From Beverwykella pulmonaria (lineage: Eukaryota > Ascomycota > Dothideomycetes > Pleosporales > Melanommataceae), in the NCBI GenBank assembly GCA_001599595.1, contig BCHH01000006.1, forward strand, positions 1,775,902 to 1,839,901: DNA of 64,000 nucleotides, written 5' to 3'. This document shows positions 10,509 through 24,946 of this stretch, piece by piece. The notes under the pieces are model-generated. The model saw nothing but the letters and a program-made list of their open reading frames with translations, ran no database searches and had not been told where the DNA came from. Both the position numbers and the translations under genes were made by a program. Position 1 is the stretch's first letter. Each line of letters opens with the position of its first letter.

Positions 10509-12345
10509 CTACGCCTCGCCTGCCTTCAGCTCTCCCGTTGCCAATGCTTTCTTTTGAAGCTCCTCCAGCTCCCGCTCCTTTTTAACGATTCGCCTCTCGA
10601 GACCCTCTCTACCCTTTTGCAGCTCAGAGTTGTCCTTGGGAATGGCGTCCAGAGAGGCCTTCATATCTGCAATGCACTGCTTGTGGTCGTCGACTGCTTG
10701 CTGTTCTGGCGACATCTCGGCACGGAAGATGGGCTGAAAGGCTGCGTCCGCGGAGTGCTGGAAGTTAGCAGTCAGTGGTGTCAGTGGATTATCGATTGTT
10801 GGCACTGGGACGTCCAGGTTGAAGGGTGGGTTACAGTATTCTGAGGGGTTCTGCGCGACTTCTTCAAAGAAGTCGAGAATGGCGTGTTGCACAGCGGTAT
10901 CAGTGAACACGCATTCGCCAAAAGAGCTTTCACCGCCTCCAAAGCCCACACAAATCGGCTCGTACTCATAGGCAAAGTCCGTTGAGTTGGGCTCGGGCTT
11001 GGAGTTTTGCGGCGTGAAGGCCAATTTCAAGCGTTTGAGGAAACTAGCAACAGCGGATACTGATCCTGAGGTGGATACAGTGTCCAGCCAGTTGACTTTA
11101 GTATGGACTTCCGTCTCACGAGTGGGTACTTCGATCTGAGCAGTGTAGTCGACCGGAATTTCAATACACTTACGTGCATCTGTACAATCCGAGACCTTCC
11201 ACTGTCGGGCTCTCTGGTGAAGAAATGCTTTGAGATATGGATCGTTGATTCGATTGGCGTCCTCGACAGAATTGACGGCCGCTATAGCCGTAATCCGAGA
11301 ACCATGCTTGTCCACTAAAGTCGATGTTAGCATGGCTAGTCTGGTGGAAGACATTCCAAAATCTTACAATCGTTTCCGAGAACGGTTAGCAAGTGCACTG
11401 CACCGTTCTCGATTGCAACAACATAGATCTCCGCATCAGCAGCCACGAAATCCGTGTTGTAAATCACCTTGTCGAAGACAGTGTTGATGTGGTCTTCTGG
11501 AGTGCGATGACCGTCGACCAAATTTTCCGTCTCGTGGATCCTAACTACTTCGTGGCAGATGGATTTCTTGGGCTTGGCCATCCAGGAACGCGTAGACAAG
11601 GCCTCATTGGTCTTGTGCGAGTACAGCAACTGACCTGCGTTCATGACGACCAGACCGGGGGTCTCTTTCTTCTTGTCTTCAACCTCAGCACCATCCTTGA
11701 AGATATCAACGCCGTCTTTGGCCTCGGTAGAGCGATGGATAATCTCCTTTGTGAAGTTGATGACGGATCCGCCGTTGAGCCCAAGCTCCCGCTGCAGCTG
11801 TCGATACGCTAATATGCCCAAGTCTTGTTGGTTGTCGTTGATAAGCACAATGACGCGCTTTCGAGTCTTGAGGATGTCAGCTGGTGGCGCAAGAATCGGG
11901 ATATGTGGTTCGTTATCGGGCTTGGTATTGCTAAGGGTCGGAAGAAAGACCTTCTCGATGCCGAGAGCAGATAGACGCTTGAAGACTTCTTGACGCTGAC
12001 AGGCTAGAGACTCGTTATTTTCTACGACTCCAAAATATGACAGGCACTAGGCGTCACTCACTCTGCATTGCCTCCCTGTGAACTTCATTGTGACGTTCGC
12101 TGTTGGTAATGTTGTACTGAAAGTCTTGGTCCGGGTACTCAATCATGCGGATTTGCCCCGCCTCGTTGATGAAGAATCTGAGAAGAGATTAATTATACTA
12201 GAGCAGTCATGGAAAGCGTTGACACGAGAGAGACGTGAGGAGAGAACCCAACTTGACACCGATGACAATAGCCTTACCCTAATTTCTTCAGGTCTGCTGG
12301 GTATGAGGGATCAGGCGGCAGGCCTTGCTCGACGCGTCGGAACAT
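10509..12345 (-). CDS. Arb2-domain protein
   Basis: Exons are 12345-12278, 12177-12062, 12003-11368 and 11315-10509 (about 542 aa), all GT-AG and phase-consistent. The N-terminus reads MFRRVEQGLPPDPSYPADLK, then FFINEAGQIRMIEYP, TNSERHNEVHREAMQ and RVIVLINDNQQDLGILAYR, the arrangement of the Arb2 domain known from the fission yeast argonaute siRNA chaperone subunit and related to histone-deacetylase C-terminal domains. The C-terminal 100 residues are a predicted coiled coil ending in KKERELEELQKKALATG. A further in-frame 54-nt intron near 10760-10815 is possible, as a TGCTAAC...CAG is present. A role in RNA silencing or heterochromatin is inferred from the family only. Confidence 0.7.
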
Positions 12346-12830
12346 GGTAGTGGTTTGTATCTCGAGTCTTAGTATTGATTGGGCTACGGTTTAGTCGTTG
12401 GGGGGGCGTATTGGTGCGTTGTCGTTGGTCGTTAGTGACGAGATTGGCTAGTTGTTCGGTGACGAAGGTGGGAGGTTCAAGGTGAAGTTTGTTTACCTGC
12501 CAAACGCCGTTTATAGCACCTGCTTACCTTAATAGCGGTGAGAATCCCGAATGAGAGGGTAGTAAACTTTTCAAGCGACAAGGTAGAGGTGAACTCAAAC
12601 CTGCTGTAATGTATGAGCCTGGAGCACTTCTGTCCTAGATCCACAAAGTGTTCGCTCGAAGTAAACGATGCAAGGAGAGATATGCGATTGGGTGTTCAGG
12701 ATTCAGTATTCTAATACGCCAGTATGTACATCCTCCATTAACGCCGTCCAATGCCATGTTACTCGTTTCTTGTTATACACATCATGAGCAGCGTACTATG
12801 CCCGCAGGTATCTCTCACTCCAACCTTGGT
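12346..12830. other. Intergenic region upstream of the Arb2-domain gene
   Basis: About 485 bp, the promoter of the Arb2-domain gene and the 3' flank of the uS14m gene, both on the minus strand. No convincing feature. Confidence 0.45.
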
Positions 12831-13377
12831 CTACCAACTAGCCTTCTTCACACCAGGGAGATTTCCGGCGAGCGCATTCAATCGGAATTGGTACTAAACA
12901 GTAAGTTTTGTCAACACAATACTTCCTCGGAGGAGGGGCTTTCGAGTAGGGTGATCGTTCAGCCTCCCCGAGACTCAGAGGGCCATTTGGGGCGAGAGAC
13001 ATACCCTTCCTAGCCTGAAGTCACTGAAGATACCTCTGCCCTTGCCTCCCATTATACATCTGTTCTTGACCTGCGTGTATCGGGTGTAGCAGTGCATTTG
13101 CGCCAGCTGGATTTGGGCCTGCGCGCGAACGCGCTGAGGGAGGGTGGTATTGCGGATAAGGTACCGGAGAGCTTGCCTGAAGCACAAGATCGTGTTAGAT
13201 GGATCGTCGCACGAATGGGTCGGCCAGCATGCCATCAATGATGTAATGCTGCGAAAGGATGGTTGTGTACCTCTCTGGCTCGTTTGCGGCGAAGACTTTC
13301 CGCTTCGTGTGGTCGCGAATGTTACGGATATTTATATAGCATCCAATGTCGAGCTTTTTTGCGCGGAATTGAGACAT
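12831..13377 (-). CDS. mrp2: Mitochondrial small-subunit ribosomal protein uS14m
   Basis: Exons are 13377-13271, 13176-13005 and 12893-12831 (113 aa), all with GT-AG borders. The protein starts MSQFRAKKLDIGCYINIRNI, continues RDHTKRKVFAANEPER and QALRYLIRNTTLPQRVRAQA, has the diagnostic uS14 signature KNRCIMGGKGRGIFSDFRLG, and ends in a small third exon coding for YQFRLNALAGNLPGVKKASW. Length and ending match fungal S14/MRP2 proteins exactly, which supports the third exon; reading through instead gives a non-homologous tail. It is part of the mitoribosome head near the decoding region. The gene is divergent from the UFL1-like gene. Confidence 0.92.
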
Positions 13378-13767
13378 AGCGGCGGCGGACAATGTCAAAT
13401 TCTGGTGCGTGGGATCGTTGGGGAAGCGTTGAAATGTTCAAGATTCGGATGTATTCGGAGCGGGCGACGACCTTCGGAGTGAGCCGACCTTAATGTCTTC
13501 ACCAAACTCTTCCTCATGTTCCATCGCCAGCTCAACCATATTCATTGACCTCGAATGTGCGTCTCAGTCTCTTGCGATCCATTCACTCTGGATTTGCACA
13601 GTTGATTTGCTACTAACAACACCATGTTCACTAACATTTACAAACTTATGTTGTGAATCGCTATGCAGCCCGCTGCATACGATTTCTTTGCATTTAAGCT
13701 GCCTGACCTCATCACCTACAACTTCCACAACACATCCGCAGGTCCAAACCGGGGGTGAGTCCACACC
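13378..13767. other. Divergent promoter, uS14m / UFL1-like
   Basis: About 390 bp between two divergent genes. A 31-codon ATG frame (13663-13758) ends at GGGTGAGT and might be an upstream exon or an upstream ORF of the UFL1-like gene, but no family match supports it. Confidence 0.4.
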
Positions 13768-15984
13768 ATGTTCTCAGACGAGGATGTACAAGATATTTTT
13801 CGCCTCATTCCACCTGGCAAGGCGCATCCTTTGGACTCTTCAAACGTCTTGCCTTCATTACTGCTTTCGTCAACAGGAAACGGGCTTCTTACTTCGAGCC
13901 ATGTCTTAGGCCAATTCGAGCGTCTCGTGACTTCAGGTACGAATCATCTGGGAGATCATGGTCACGTCACTTACACTTTACGAGAGTCGAAACGATTATC
14001 AGTACCATTTCTTTCTCACAAATTGAACGTCGACCATGAGACTGTTGTTCAATTAGCAAAAGTCTCGCCTTCTCTCGCCTTGCTGAGTGCAGACAACTCT
14101 GACATCATCGCCAAGTGAGACTTTTCCTCGAAGGATGGATCACGCATCCATAGTGCATTCACGAGATGCACTCGATGAATAGTTGCTAATGAGCATCAGA
14201 GACGAGAGGGACCACATAGAGCAGCAGCTGAGAGAGCGCGTCGCCACGCAGATCGTCAACAAGGCTTCTTTTTGCGAAGAGAGCGATCTTGCCATAGAAA
14301 GCATCGATACCCTAACACGGGCGATTGAGCACGACTGGCACGATGACTTCCTCAAAGTCGATGGGCACCTTATCAAAAAGGACTATCATTTCTCTCTCAT
14401 GGAGATCATGAAGCAGCGTTTGAACGAATCACGGAAAGATGCCGTGTAAGTGACAAATACCTCCATATGAAACGATGGCTAATATGATCAAGGCCTGTTG
14501 AGTTTACATCTGCGGTTCTTCAAGGATGTCCGATGTGGTACATATCATCCAGACTAAACTGGCTCCTAAAGGTGACCTATTCGGAGGCACACTTTCGCGT
14601 TGAGTCATCTTCCGATTTCATTCGCTGCATCCCTAAATCTTCTGTGGTGCAGAAACGGGACGCCGAAATTGCTCGACTTCAAGCCGGAGATATGCCTAGC
14701 ATCGATCTCCAAGCTTTCTCAAAAGAGTATCACGAGCTCTACTCGTCCTTCACAGATGTCCAGGACCATATCTCGACTTTACCCGATATAATTCCTTTCA
14801 AGTCCACTGCAGTCTCAAAGGCTTGGCTCATAAGCTTCAGCGAAGGTTGTGCGCGGTTTCTAGAAGTACATGGCTATGTTAATTTCACAGTATGTACTAT
14901 TGCCTCTATCTGCACTTGATTTGTCACGCACAATACATGATCCTTGCTTCCCTACTATCAGACCCCAAGGCTAACTTGAACTTGCCACACGCAGGCAAAT
15001 ATCAAAGACTGCTTCCCATCGGACTGCCAGAAAGAGCTTTACGATGCAGTGGAGAAACAGATCAATGCTACCTACGAACAACGTCCTGACACTAAGCTGC
15101 ATAGGGTAGGGGATTTTATTTCAACCGATGCGACCTACAACGGCGAGCGCGACGCTCTCCTGGGTCTAGCAAAGACGTATGCTACGACGCAGTGGCATCA
15201 ACAAGAAGAGAACCCAGACAAGGACCTCAAATTCCAAATGTCCGAGATCATCAGCATGTTACCCAGCGATAAGCCGGCTCTTTGTGCCATAGCCAAAGAC
15301 AAAAGCGTCGAAAAGGCCATCGACGAGCAATATTGGAACGAAATCTCTGATTTGGAATCAAGGAATGAAGCTGAGCTTGCCACCTTCTGGAATGAGCGTG
15401 TAGTTTCAAAGATCCGCAACTATGCTGAAGGACTCAAATATGTTGAGGATCCGAAGCTTCAAGATCAGCTCGCCGACCTGCTGTCTACATACATCCAAAA
15501 AGAGCTCCTTCCCGATTCGGTATCCAAAGCGCGATCGCAGGGTCTCGTTCTCAGCAGAAAGACCCGGAAACACATGCAGAGACTTGAAGGTGCATTGAAG
15601 GCAGGCAAAATGGATGTATCCGGGGTGGTCGCAGCAGTCGAGAAGTTTAACAAGAAGCAAGGTGTCACAGAACTCGATACGGCCTCGCTTGCGGAAATTA
15701 AAAATGTCCTTATTGGTGACATGGTCCGCAAGATGCAGAAGAAGCAGGCAGATGGACCACTCCTATTCCTGACTCTGGTTATTGTACTACTTGCGAGACA
15801 GCAAGAAGGTGCAGGTGTCGTGTATGCGACGGGTAAATTCGCACCCAAACTGCTGAAGCAATTGAAGTCCTCGTTAAGTACTGAGCGATACGGACAATTG
15901 GAGAGTTGGAAAGAGGGGGCCAAGGCAGGTACGCTGACTGCAGACGACAAAGACAACATGAAGCGCCTAGCTGGGGAACTTTGA
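13768..15984 (+). CDS. UFL1-like protein (UFM1 E3 ligase family)
   Basis: Secure exon parts are 13768-14114, 14200-14445, 14653-14889 and 14995-15984; the splice pattern between 14446 and 14652 is unresolved. The N-terminus (MFSDEDVQDIFRLIPPGKAH) leads into winged-helix-like segments. The middle has HGYVNF|TANIKDCFPSDCQ, resembling the NGYLEFDALSRLGIPDAVS region of animal UFL1. The C-terminus (PLLFLTLVIVLLARQQ, then APKLLKQLKSSLSTERYGQL) aligns in spacing with the UFL1 C-terminal helical region. UFL1 scaffolds transfer of UFM1 to ER-bound ribosomes (uL24) with DDRGK1. S. cerevisiae and S. pombe lack this pathway, so a homologue here is notable. Identity rests on recalled family patterns, not a search. 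Confidence 0.6.
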
Positions 15985-17033
15985 CTGCCGGGATGTTTAT
16001 CCCGCGGAAACGGTTAGACATACCCAGCCAGATTTGGAATCGCTGTGGGAGTTGTAGGGGAGGTCCAGGCCCGGGGTCCGTCTTGTACACAATCGTACGA
16101 TAGTAACTTCGATTCAATCAGGCGGTTGGAAAAGAAATCATCCTAGAAGCACACATTGTTATAGCATGTCTATATGTAGCTCTCTCTATATTTCCGTATG
16201 TGGCATTGCAGCATGCATGTTAGACCGAGGTGATGATTTTCCAGGGTGATGAAGGCACGACATGCCTGGCTCTGCTGCATATATAGCAAAATCAATCAGA
16301 GATACGAAACTGAAATAGAGAATTGAATGCGCCTGGGAGATAATGAAAGGTGTTTTGCAAGGATACGCCGCCCTGTCTCGTGATGAATGACAAAGTTACC
16401 CATCACTTCCCCGCAACACCACGACTTTCCCCACCCCACTACATCGCACCCTCAGCCCTCAGGCCGTCGCATGATTTCTCCCGTCTGTTTTCCCAATATA
16501 GCCATATTGCATTCCAGGATCTCTCCCGTCCGCGGAGACACAAACTGCGAAAGTCGGCCGTTCCATGTCGTGCAGCTGCAAGGACAGCATCCGAAACTCG
16601 ACTGCGCTATTTGCGCTCTCGTCGCGGTAGAGGCGGAACGGTACCCCAGGCTTGGCTCATTGTGGGCTGACTACTTTCCAGCTTCTTTCTCGTTGTTTTT
16701 CGTCATTGCGAGTCACGTTTTCTCTGTTCAGTTACATCTCGTCATCGTTTTTTCTTCCAGGAGATGTGTAGGGCTGAGGTGAGGATTGATGACACAATGG
16801 CGGCCACAACCGAGCAAAAGATCCAATGCCCGCGCAAGAGGAGGACCAAAGGCTGACGGCTCTGCCATCTTGATTAACAAGCCTCCATCTGCTTCGATCT
16901 GATGCCATTGGTTGGAAATGATGCCTTTGTGTCGGCTTCGTCGGAGAAAAGGCTCTAGCGCGGATTGCGTGATATGATGCCTTGGGTCGTGGATTTCAAA
17001 GAACAATCCGTTGTCGGAGCTGGATATATACTC

Positions 17034-17039
17034 CACGTG
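17034..17039. promoter_or_regulatory. CACGTG E-box upstream of PAPS reductase
   Basis: CACGTG lies 4 bp after TATATA (17025-17030) and about 175 bp before the PAPS reductase ATG. Cbf1-type bHLH factors bind CACGTG in sulfur-assimilation promoters of yeasts; the role here is inferred. Confidence 0.45.
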
Positions 17040-17165
17040 TGGGCGCTTCTTCTCGCTCTCTCCCTCGCCCACTCAATTCAACCTCTAAGCTCTAATCACC
17101 CAGACCGTTTGAGAGAGACTTCAAAAGCAAATTCTCTACGTCTACTTCCCCTTTCGGATTGACCC

Positions 17166-17172
17166 TCACGTG
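17166..17172. promoter_or_regulatory. TCACGTG E-box in the PAPS reductase leader
   Basis: A second copy, in the fuller TCACGTG form preferred by Cbf1, about 40 bp before the ATG at 17213. It may instead lie within the 5' untranslated region. Confidence 0.4.
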
Positions 17173-17212
17173 CTCCCACTCTCACTGCCCGAGCACTTGC
17201 TTTTCCTCGGAA

Positions 17213-18181
17213 ATGTCGTCAACAACGTATGAAGAGCCTTACGAGGAGACGCCCACGATCGCCAGCGGCGAGTCTGGCTATGCTTCCGGTGCCTCCAGCC
17301 AAGACAGCCTTCCCGAGGTGTACTTCAGCAAGCCTCATCTCAAGTTTCTCAACGCACAGCTCCAGAAACTTGAACCACAGGGTCCGTACCAACCCCTCCC
17401 TCGCTTCCCCCGCCATGACACTTGGCTAACAATCACGTCAGACATTCTTCGTTGGTGCATCACATCATTACCTGGTCTCTACCAAACAACCTCCTTTGGC
17501 TTGACTGGTCTTGTCACCTTGGACATTCTTTCCAAGTTTGATGGACCACTCAAGCCTCAGGTAGACCTCATCTTCTTGGATACTCTGCATCACTTCGACG
17601 AAACTCTCTCTCTGATTGACCGCGTACGGAGGCGCTATGGTACCAACATCCACATCTACAGGCCTGCTGGTGCCGACAACGCCGACGAGTTCACAGCAAA
17701 GCATGGTGAGAAGCTGTGGGAGACCAACGAAGAGCTCTACGACTATGTTGCCAAGGTCGAGCCCGCGCAGCGAGCCTACTCCGAACTCCAAGTCAAAGCG
17801 GTCTTGACCGGCCGACGACGGAGTCAGGGAGGAAAGCGAGGTGATCTCGACATCATCGAAGTGGACGAAGCTGGCCTCATCAAAGTGAACCCGCTTGCCA
17901 ACTGGACCTTTGCCCAAGTCCAGGCATATGTCAAGGAGCACAATGTCCCCTACAATGATCTCTTGGACAACGGATACAAGAGCGTAGGCGACTGGCACTC
18001 CACTCAGCCCGTGTCACACGGCGAGGATGAGCGATCTGGACGCTGGAAGGGTCGAGCCAAGACTGAGTGTGGGATTCACAACCCGAAATCAAAGTACGCC
18101 CAGTTTCTTCGCCAGCAAGAGCTAAAGCGACAGGAAGAGGAATTGAGCCAAGCGCTGCAGAAGGCAGTGATAAGTGCATGA
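17213..18181 (+). CDS. met16: Phosphoadenylyl-sulfate (PAPS) reductase
   Basis: Exons are 17213-17381 and 17442-18181 (302 aa); the 60-nt intron is a multiple of three and would otherwise be read through. After a serine/threonine-rich N-terminus the protein shows TTSFGLTGLVTLDIL (PAPS-binding region), VDLIFLDTLHHFDETL, and a C-terminal GRAKTECGIHNP carrying the catalytic cysteine of the ECGxH motif. The enzyme reduces PAPS to sulfite and PAP with electrons from thioredoxin. It sits directly upstream of, and in tandem with, ATP sulfurylase, the first enzyme of the same pathway; APS kinase is not in the window. Confidence 0.92.
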   Translation: MSSTTYEEPYEETPTIASGESGYASGASSQDSLPEVYFSKPHLKFLNAQLQKLEPQGPYQPLPRFPRHDTWLTITSDILRWCITSLPGLYQTTSFGLTGLVTLDILSKFDGPLKPQVDLIFLDTLHHFDETLSLIDRVRRRYGTNIHIYRPAGADNADEFTAKHGEKLWETNEELYDYVAKVEPAQRAYSELQVKAVLTGRRRSQGGKRGDLDIIEVDEAGLIKVNPLANWTFAQVQAYVKEHNVPYNDLLDNGYKSVGDWHSTQPVSHGEDERSGRWKGRAKTECGIHNPKSKYAQFLRQQELKRQEEELSQALQKAVISA

Positions 18182-21140
<2,959 letters not shown>

Positions 21141-21730
21141 AGGGTTGTGGTAACGTAAGTGGATGGGGGTGGCGACAGGGATGGTCGTGGTGTATGGGTT
21201 CTGGATGGTTGTGTTTTTTTTCTTTTCTTTGTAGATGTTAGGGATGATTAAGTGATCGAACAATCGGATGATATAGAGATAGACATAGCCTAGGCTAGGT
21301 TCGGCATCCCCATCTTGGAAACAGTCACTATAGCGAAATCGGTTCTTAATGTGTCTTTGTACAAGTCTAACATATACACGATTAGAACTGCTAATCCTAT
21401 ATAGCATAGCGCTAGCATGTAAAATTACCTTGGTAGTATTATTCACCTTGATGACAGGCTCGTAAAAGGACATCACAAGATTTCGCCTATTATTTGCCCT
21501 CAGGCGCACCAAGCATGTCAGCCAGCCGTTAAGAAGCTGTGCTTCTAATCAAGAGTAGGTATAGGGTACAAGGAACTTGAAATGGGAATGAAAAAACCAA
21601 CAAGCAGCTAGAAGAATGCTTAGGAGCGGAACACTGTAATAAACAGCGCTGCTTCAATGCTAGAAAAACTTCTACTATAGTGGGAAATAAGTCGCAGCGC
21701 ATACGCTCTAACGAGCATATACAACACTGT
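21141..21730. other. Intergenic spacer, AT-richer
   Basis: About 590 bp downstream of ATP sulfurylase with a short T-rich run near 21211-21232. No gene is supported. Confidence 0.45.
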
Positions 21731-22171
21731 TCACTTGAAGAAATCTTTCGCAAATTCATCGCCCATGTTCCCAACCACTACGTATCCTCCCTCAACCTCA
21801 ATATTGCTGTACTTATGCAGTGCACCGCCCTTCATATTGCCCAAGTCGCCCATAAATAACCTTGCTTGCTTGGAAGCTTTCACATATTTGTAATCATGTC
21901 CTGTTGCTTTTGTTGTCTCATTGAACGCCGCTATGTAAGCCCGATAGCAGTGACTGAGCGCAGTGATTTGCTGCTCAATGGCAAGCAGAACCTCAGATTG
22001 CTGGGCTTCCGTGAGCTGACGCTGAGGATCAGCCTCAACGAGCTCTTCGCTTCTAGAGCTTGTATCGAGAATCGCTTGCAGCCCCATTTGGAGGCATTGC
22101 ATTTGGCCAGACTGAAGTGGGATTATGGCGTCTTTCTCTGATAGTACTGCCGTTCCCCAATCGCAACTTTC
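21731..22171 (-). pseudogene. C-terminal exon of an unidentified fungal protein, probably a relic
   Basis: The minus-strand frame is open to the stop at 21731 and encodes about 146 residues, including LTEAQQSEVLLAIEQQITAL, ATGHDYKYVKASKQARLFMG and VVVGNMGDEFAKDFFK. It has no ATG start: the first in-frame start is TTG, and a CTAAC...AATAG acceptor just upstream suggests this is a downstream exon. I could not find a convincing upstream exon in the next 800 bp, so the gene may be truncated. The ending loosely resembles the C-termini of fungal-specific N-terminal helical domains found on STAND/ankyrin proteins. Function unknown. Confidence 0.35.
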
Positions 22172-23242
22172 ACCTTCTATTTTGGTCAAGAACCAATGGG
22201 TTAGTCGCCATGCCGAGCGGATTCTTTGGCTTCCTCCCGACTATAGACCAAAGGTCTCTGCTATTCACGGGACTCTTGCTGGGTTTGGGCACTAATCTGG
22301 AAGAGTCACGATCATAGGATTCGCTTCCTGAAATTTTCTGATTCATTGCTCATCCTTGCCTCCTCCCCGTCCACCTCCACTACAGATCATCTCTCTTTAT
22401 ACTCCATGAATAGCACGAGTGGCGACAGTCAATGAGAAATCGGTAATTAGAAACGCAAGGGCTTTGAAATTGAACTGTGACTTGATGCGATGGCGACTAA
22501 TGCGATGTACGCGATTTTAGTGCCGCCGTCGAAAGTAATCAAGAAGTGGGTTTCCGAAGGCCACTTGAGAGCTGCAATGGCGATACAGGTGTAGTGGGAC
22601 ATGTTGGTAATCCTGTATTATGTCATATAGTATCATAAATCTCAAACTAGGGTTAAAGAGTTATAGTTGTGTCCTAGAAATTTGTCCAGAAAAGAATAAG
22701 AGTTTTCCACTTGGTTTGGCCTGGTTTGTCTTCACTAGACGTTCTTTTAAGGTTCTCCACGTGCAGTGGCTGGAATGCACGCCACTGTCCACATGCGCAA
22801 TGACTCGCGCCTGCCCGTTGCATGATTAACCCTGGGATCAAGTTAGGTACATAGAACGGCTTCTGGGGGACGAATGGGGGAGTGAGATAAGTGAGATGCC
22901 CCCATCAAAAGGTCGAGTGGAGAGTGGAGTTAGCCGCTGCGAGACAGGGTACGCCTGATAAGGCGGGAGCACGCAAGATGTACAGCGCATTGCGTTATCA
23001 AGGCTTAGCGAGACGAAGGATATTGGCATTTCTGCTCGTTTTCTTGGGTTGGTGCCTGTGTTTGTGTGGTGTAATTGATTTCTCGATTCTTCGTGTCTCC
23101 GCGAGAGTTGACCTTGGCGCGCTCAAATTGCTGGGTGTCTTTGACATAATTCTAGTGTGGACTGTTCCTTTAGCTACACTTAGTGTGATGAGAGGCAAGA
23201 CAGCCATCTCCTCTCCAAGTGAAGGTTGTCCTCGGAGGACGC
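22172..23242. other. Intergenic region
   Basis: About 1.07 kb without a supported gene. A 124-codon plus-strand frame (22891-23265) overlaps the end of the SET-domain gene and shows no family features. Confidence 0.45.
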
Positions 23243-24755
23243 TTAACTACCCAACTCTCTTATAGCGGCATTCACAACATCCTGAATCTGCTTCCACCTC
23301 CGGGACAGTACGTCCTTGTGCTCAGGCGTCACTCTACCTTCCTCACTCTCCTCATCGGCCATGGACTTCCTCTTCGACCTCTTCGACCTCTTCTTCCCCA
23401 AGTCCTCCACCTCCAACCCCTCCACCTCATCCAACATTCTCATAACCTCCCTCGCATACCCCTCCAGCAAGTTCAGCAGATATTTATCAATCTTCGGCTG
23501 CTCTAGTACACCCTCGTCTGTCCCGGACACGAAAGCTGAGTAGCGACGGGAAGATAAGATGAGGAGGCGGAGCGCAGCTTGCGTGCGGTGGCAGGTTACA
23601 GGTGTGGTTGGGGTTAATGTGTAGTTTGCGTAAAATCCATCCTCTTTAAGGGTAGTAGCTTGCACAGAGGAGAGAAGTGGGAGGATGATGTGGTCTAGGG
23701 TGAGCGAGTTGCATTTATTGGAGGGGAGAGTGAATCCGTATTCCACGAGAAGAAAGTCGTTGGTGTGCTGGCCGTAGGAGACATAGACTTCCTCGCCGGC
23801 TTCTGCTCAGTTGATTAAGAAAACAATACATAAAAAAGGTGAGTGACTTGGGGGACACACTATAATCTCGGTCCGCAGTCACCGAATACCCCTTCGCATC
23901 GTTCTTTGGGTCACAACCCGCGTCCGAGTGATTGAAGTAGTCCATGAACGGGCACAAAGCGTAGCAGTCATTTGCGGTGAACAGAGCGCGTTTCTTGGGT
24001 AGTCGGGCGTGGGCTTTGGGTAGGTCCGGGTAATTCCAGTAGAAGGTTCGCGTGTTGACTATGAGCCAGGTGTAGGTGAAGAGGGATTTTGTGATTGAGG
24101 GGAGGAAGGAGCTTAGGTCCGTCCAGTCTTTTTCGAGTTTGGTAAGTTGGTTGTTGAGGAGGACTGGATGTGTCAGTGTGATGCTCATTGATTACAACGC
24201 CCAGGAGAAACGAATTGAACGACATCAATTGAAGGACATGGGCAGATGCGTGACGTATAGACTGCATACCTTTTGAAGCATGCGGCAGAAGATTCTGCAC
24301 CTTTTGCGGCCAGTATATAGGAAGGATCGTCTTGAACTCTTCCTGACTCGGCCAGACATCTTGCCACGGCCTATATGGCGAGCTCTTGTCTTCGTAAGAT
24401 AATGCTAAGAATGCAGCCAATCTTCCGTGAATAGTCGAATTTGCTGGAAATTTGTGGTCTCTGACCGCCGCTGATGCAGCGGTAATTAGAGCGGTGTTGC
24501 TGACATGCACGAGACGCTCTCCTGCCTTGAAGATTTAACGAAAGATATCAATAGTATTTACGCAGGAGAAAGGTGTTTGTAGCACATGACATATACGTAT
24601 GCAAAGGAAGCGCTGACCTTGATATCTCTCGCTGCGACAATTCCCATGCCACTGCCCACAAACTTTGCGGGGGCAATACCGTTGATTTCCACCCCGTTGT
24701 TCTCGACCCAAGACACGAAGCGCGTGTGCTCCTCGCTTGGACTGAGTGCTGCCAT
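23243..24755 (-). CDS. SET-domain lysine methyltransferase (SETD6/Rkm-like)
   Basis: Exons are 24755-24618, 24525-24270, 24163-23861 and 23802-23243 (418 aa). The start [20 protein letters not shown] is a normal fungal SET-protein N-terminus, followed by [22 protein letters not shown], the SET entry strand. [12 protein letters not shown] is the conserved NHS-containing substrate/SAM site, and [20 protein letters not shown] is the family's catalytic YG-x-N/D motif. The C-terminal part matches a Rubisco-LSMT substrate-binding region, with a basic insert ([10 protein letters not shown]). Members methylate ribosomal proteins or nuclear factors; the substrate here is unknown. The gene is divergent from COQ4 with about 190 bp between starts. 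Confidence 0.85.
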
Positions 24756-24946
24756 TTTGAAACTTGTGCTGTGGTTGGTGTTTGGAGGATGGTTTGTTCT
24801 CTGAGTCAGGAATGATACAATATTTGCGCCACGGCTGTGGCTGGGTATCGATAAGCTGGGTCCTTGCCCCATCATTGGATGATGTTTGAACCTCACCTGT
24901 CATTCATTTCAACCTCTAGATCAATTCTCCCGCCAGTACAGTGCCA

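Larger units (their letters stand above)
15985..17212. other. Intergenic region and PAPS reductase promoter
   Basis: About 1.2 kb. It holds a TATATA at 17025-17030, two CACGTG boxes (listed separately) and a CT-rich leader. A 131-codon frame at 16387-16782 has no family resemblance. Confidence 0.5.

Noticed and set aside
10755..10818. Possible extra intron in the Arb2-domain gene (TGCTAAC...CCAG)
   Set aside because: The only phase-preserving donor is a weak GTCCCA; reading through keeps a good coiled-coil tail, so the intron was not adopted.
16387..16782. 131-codon frame upstream of PAPS reductase
   Set aside because: Low-complexity, no motif, no splice signals tying it to a neighbour; lies in a promoter region.
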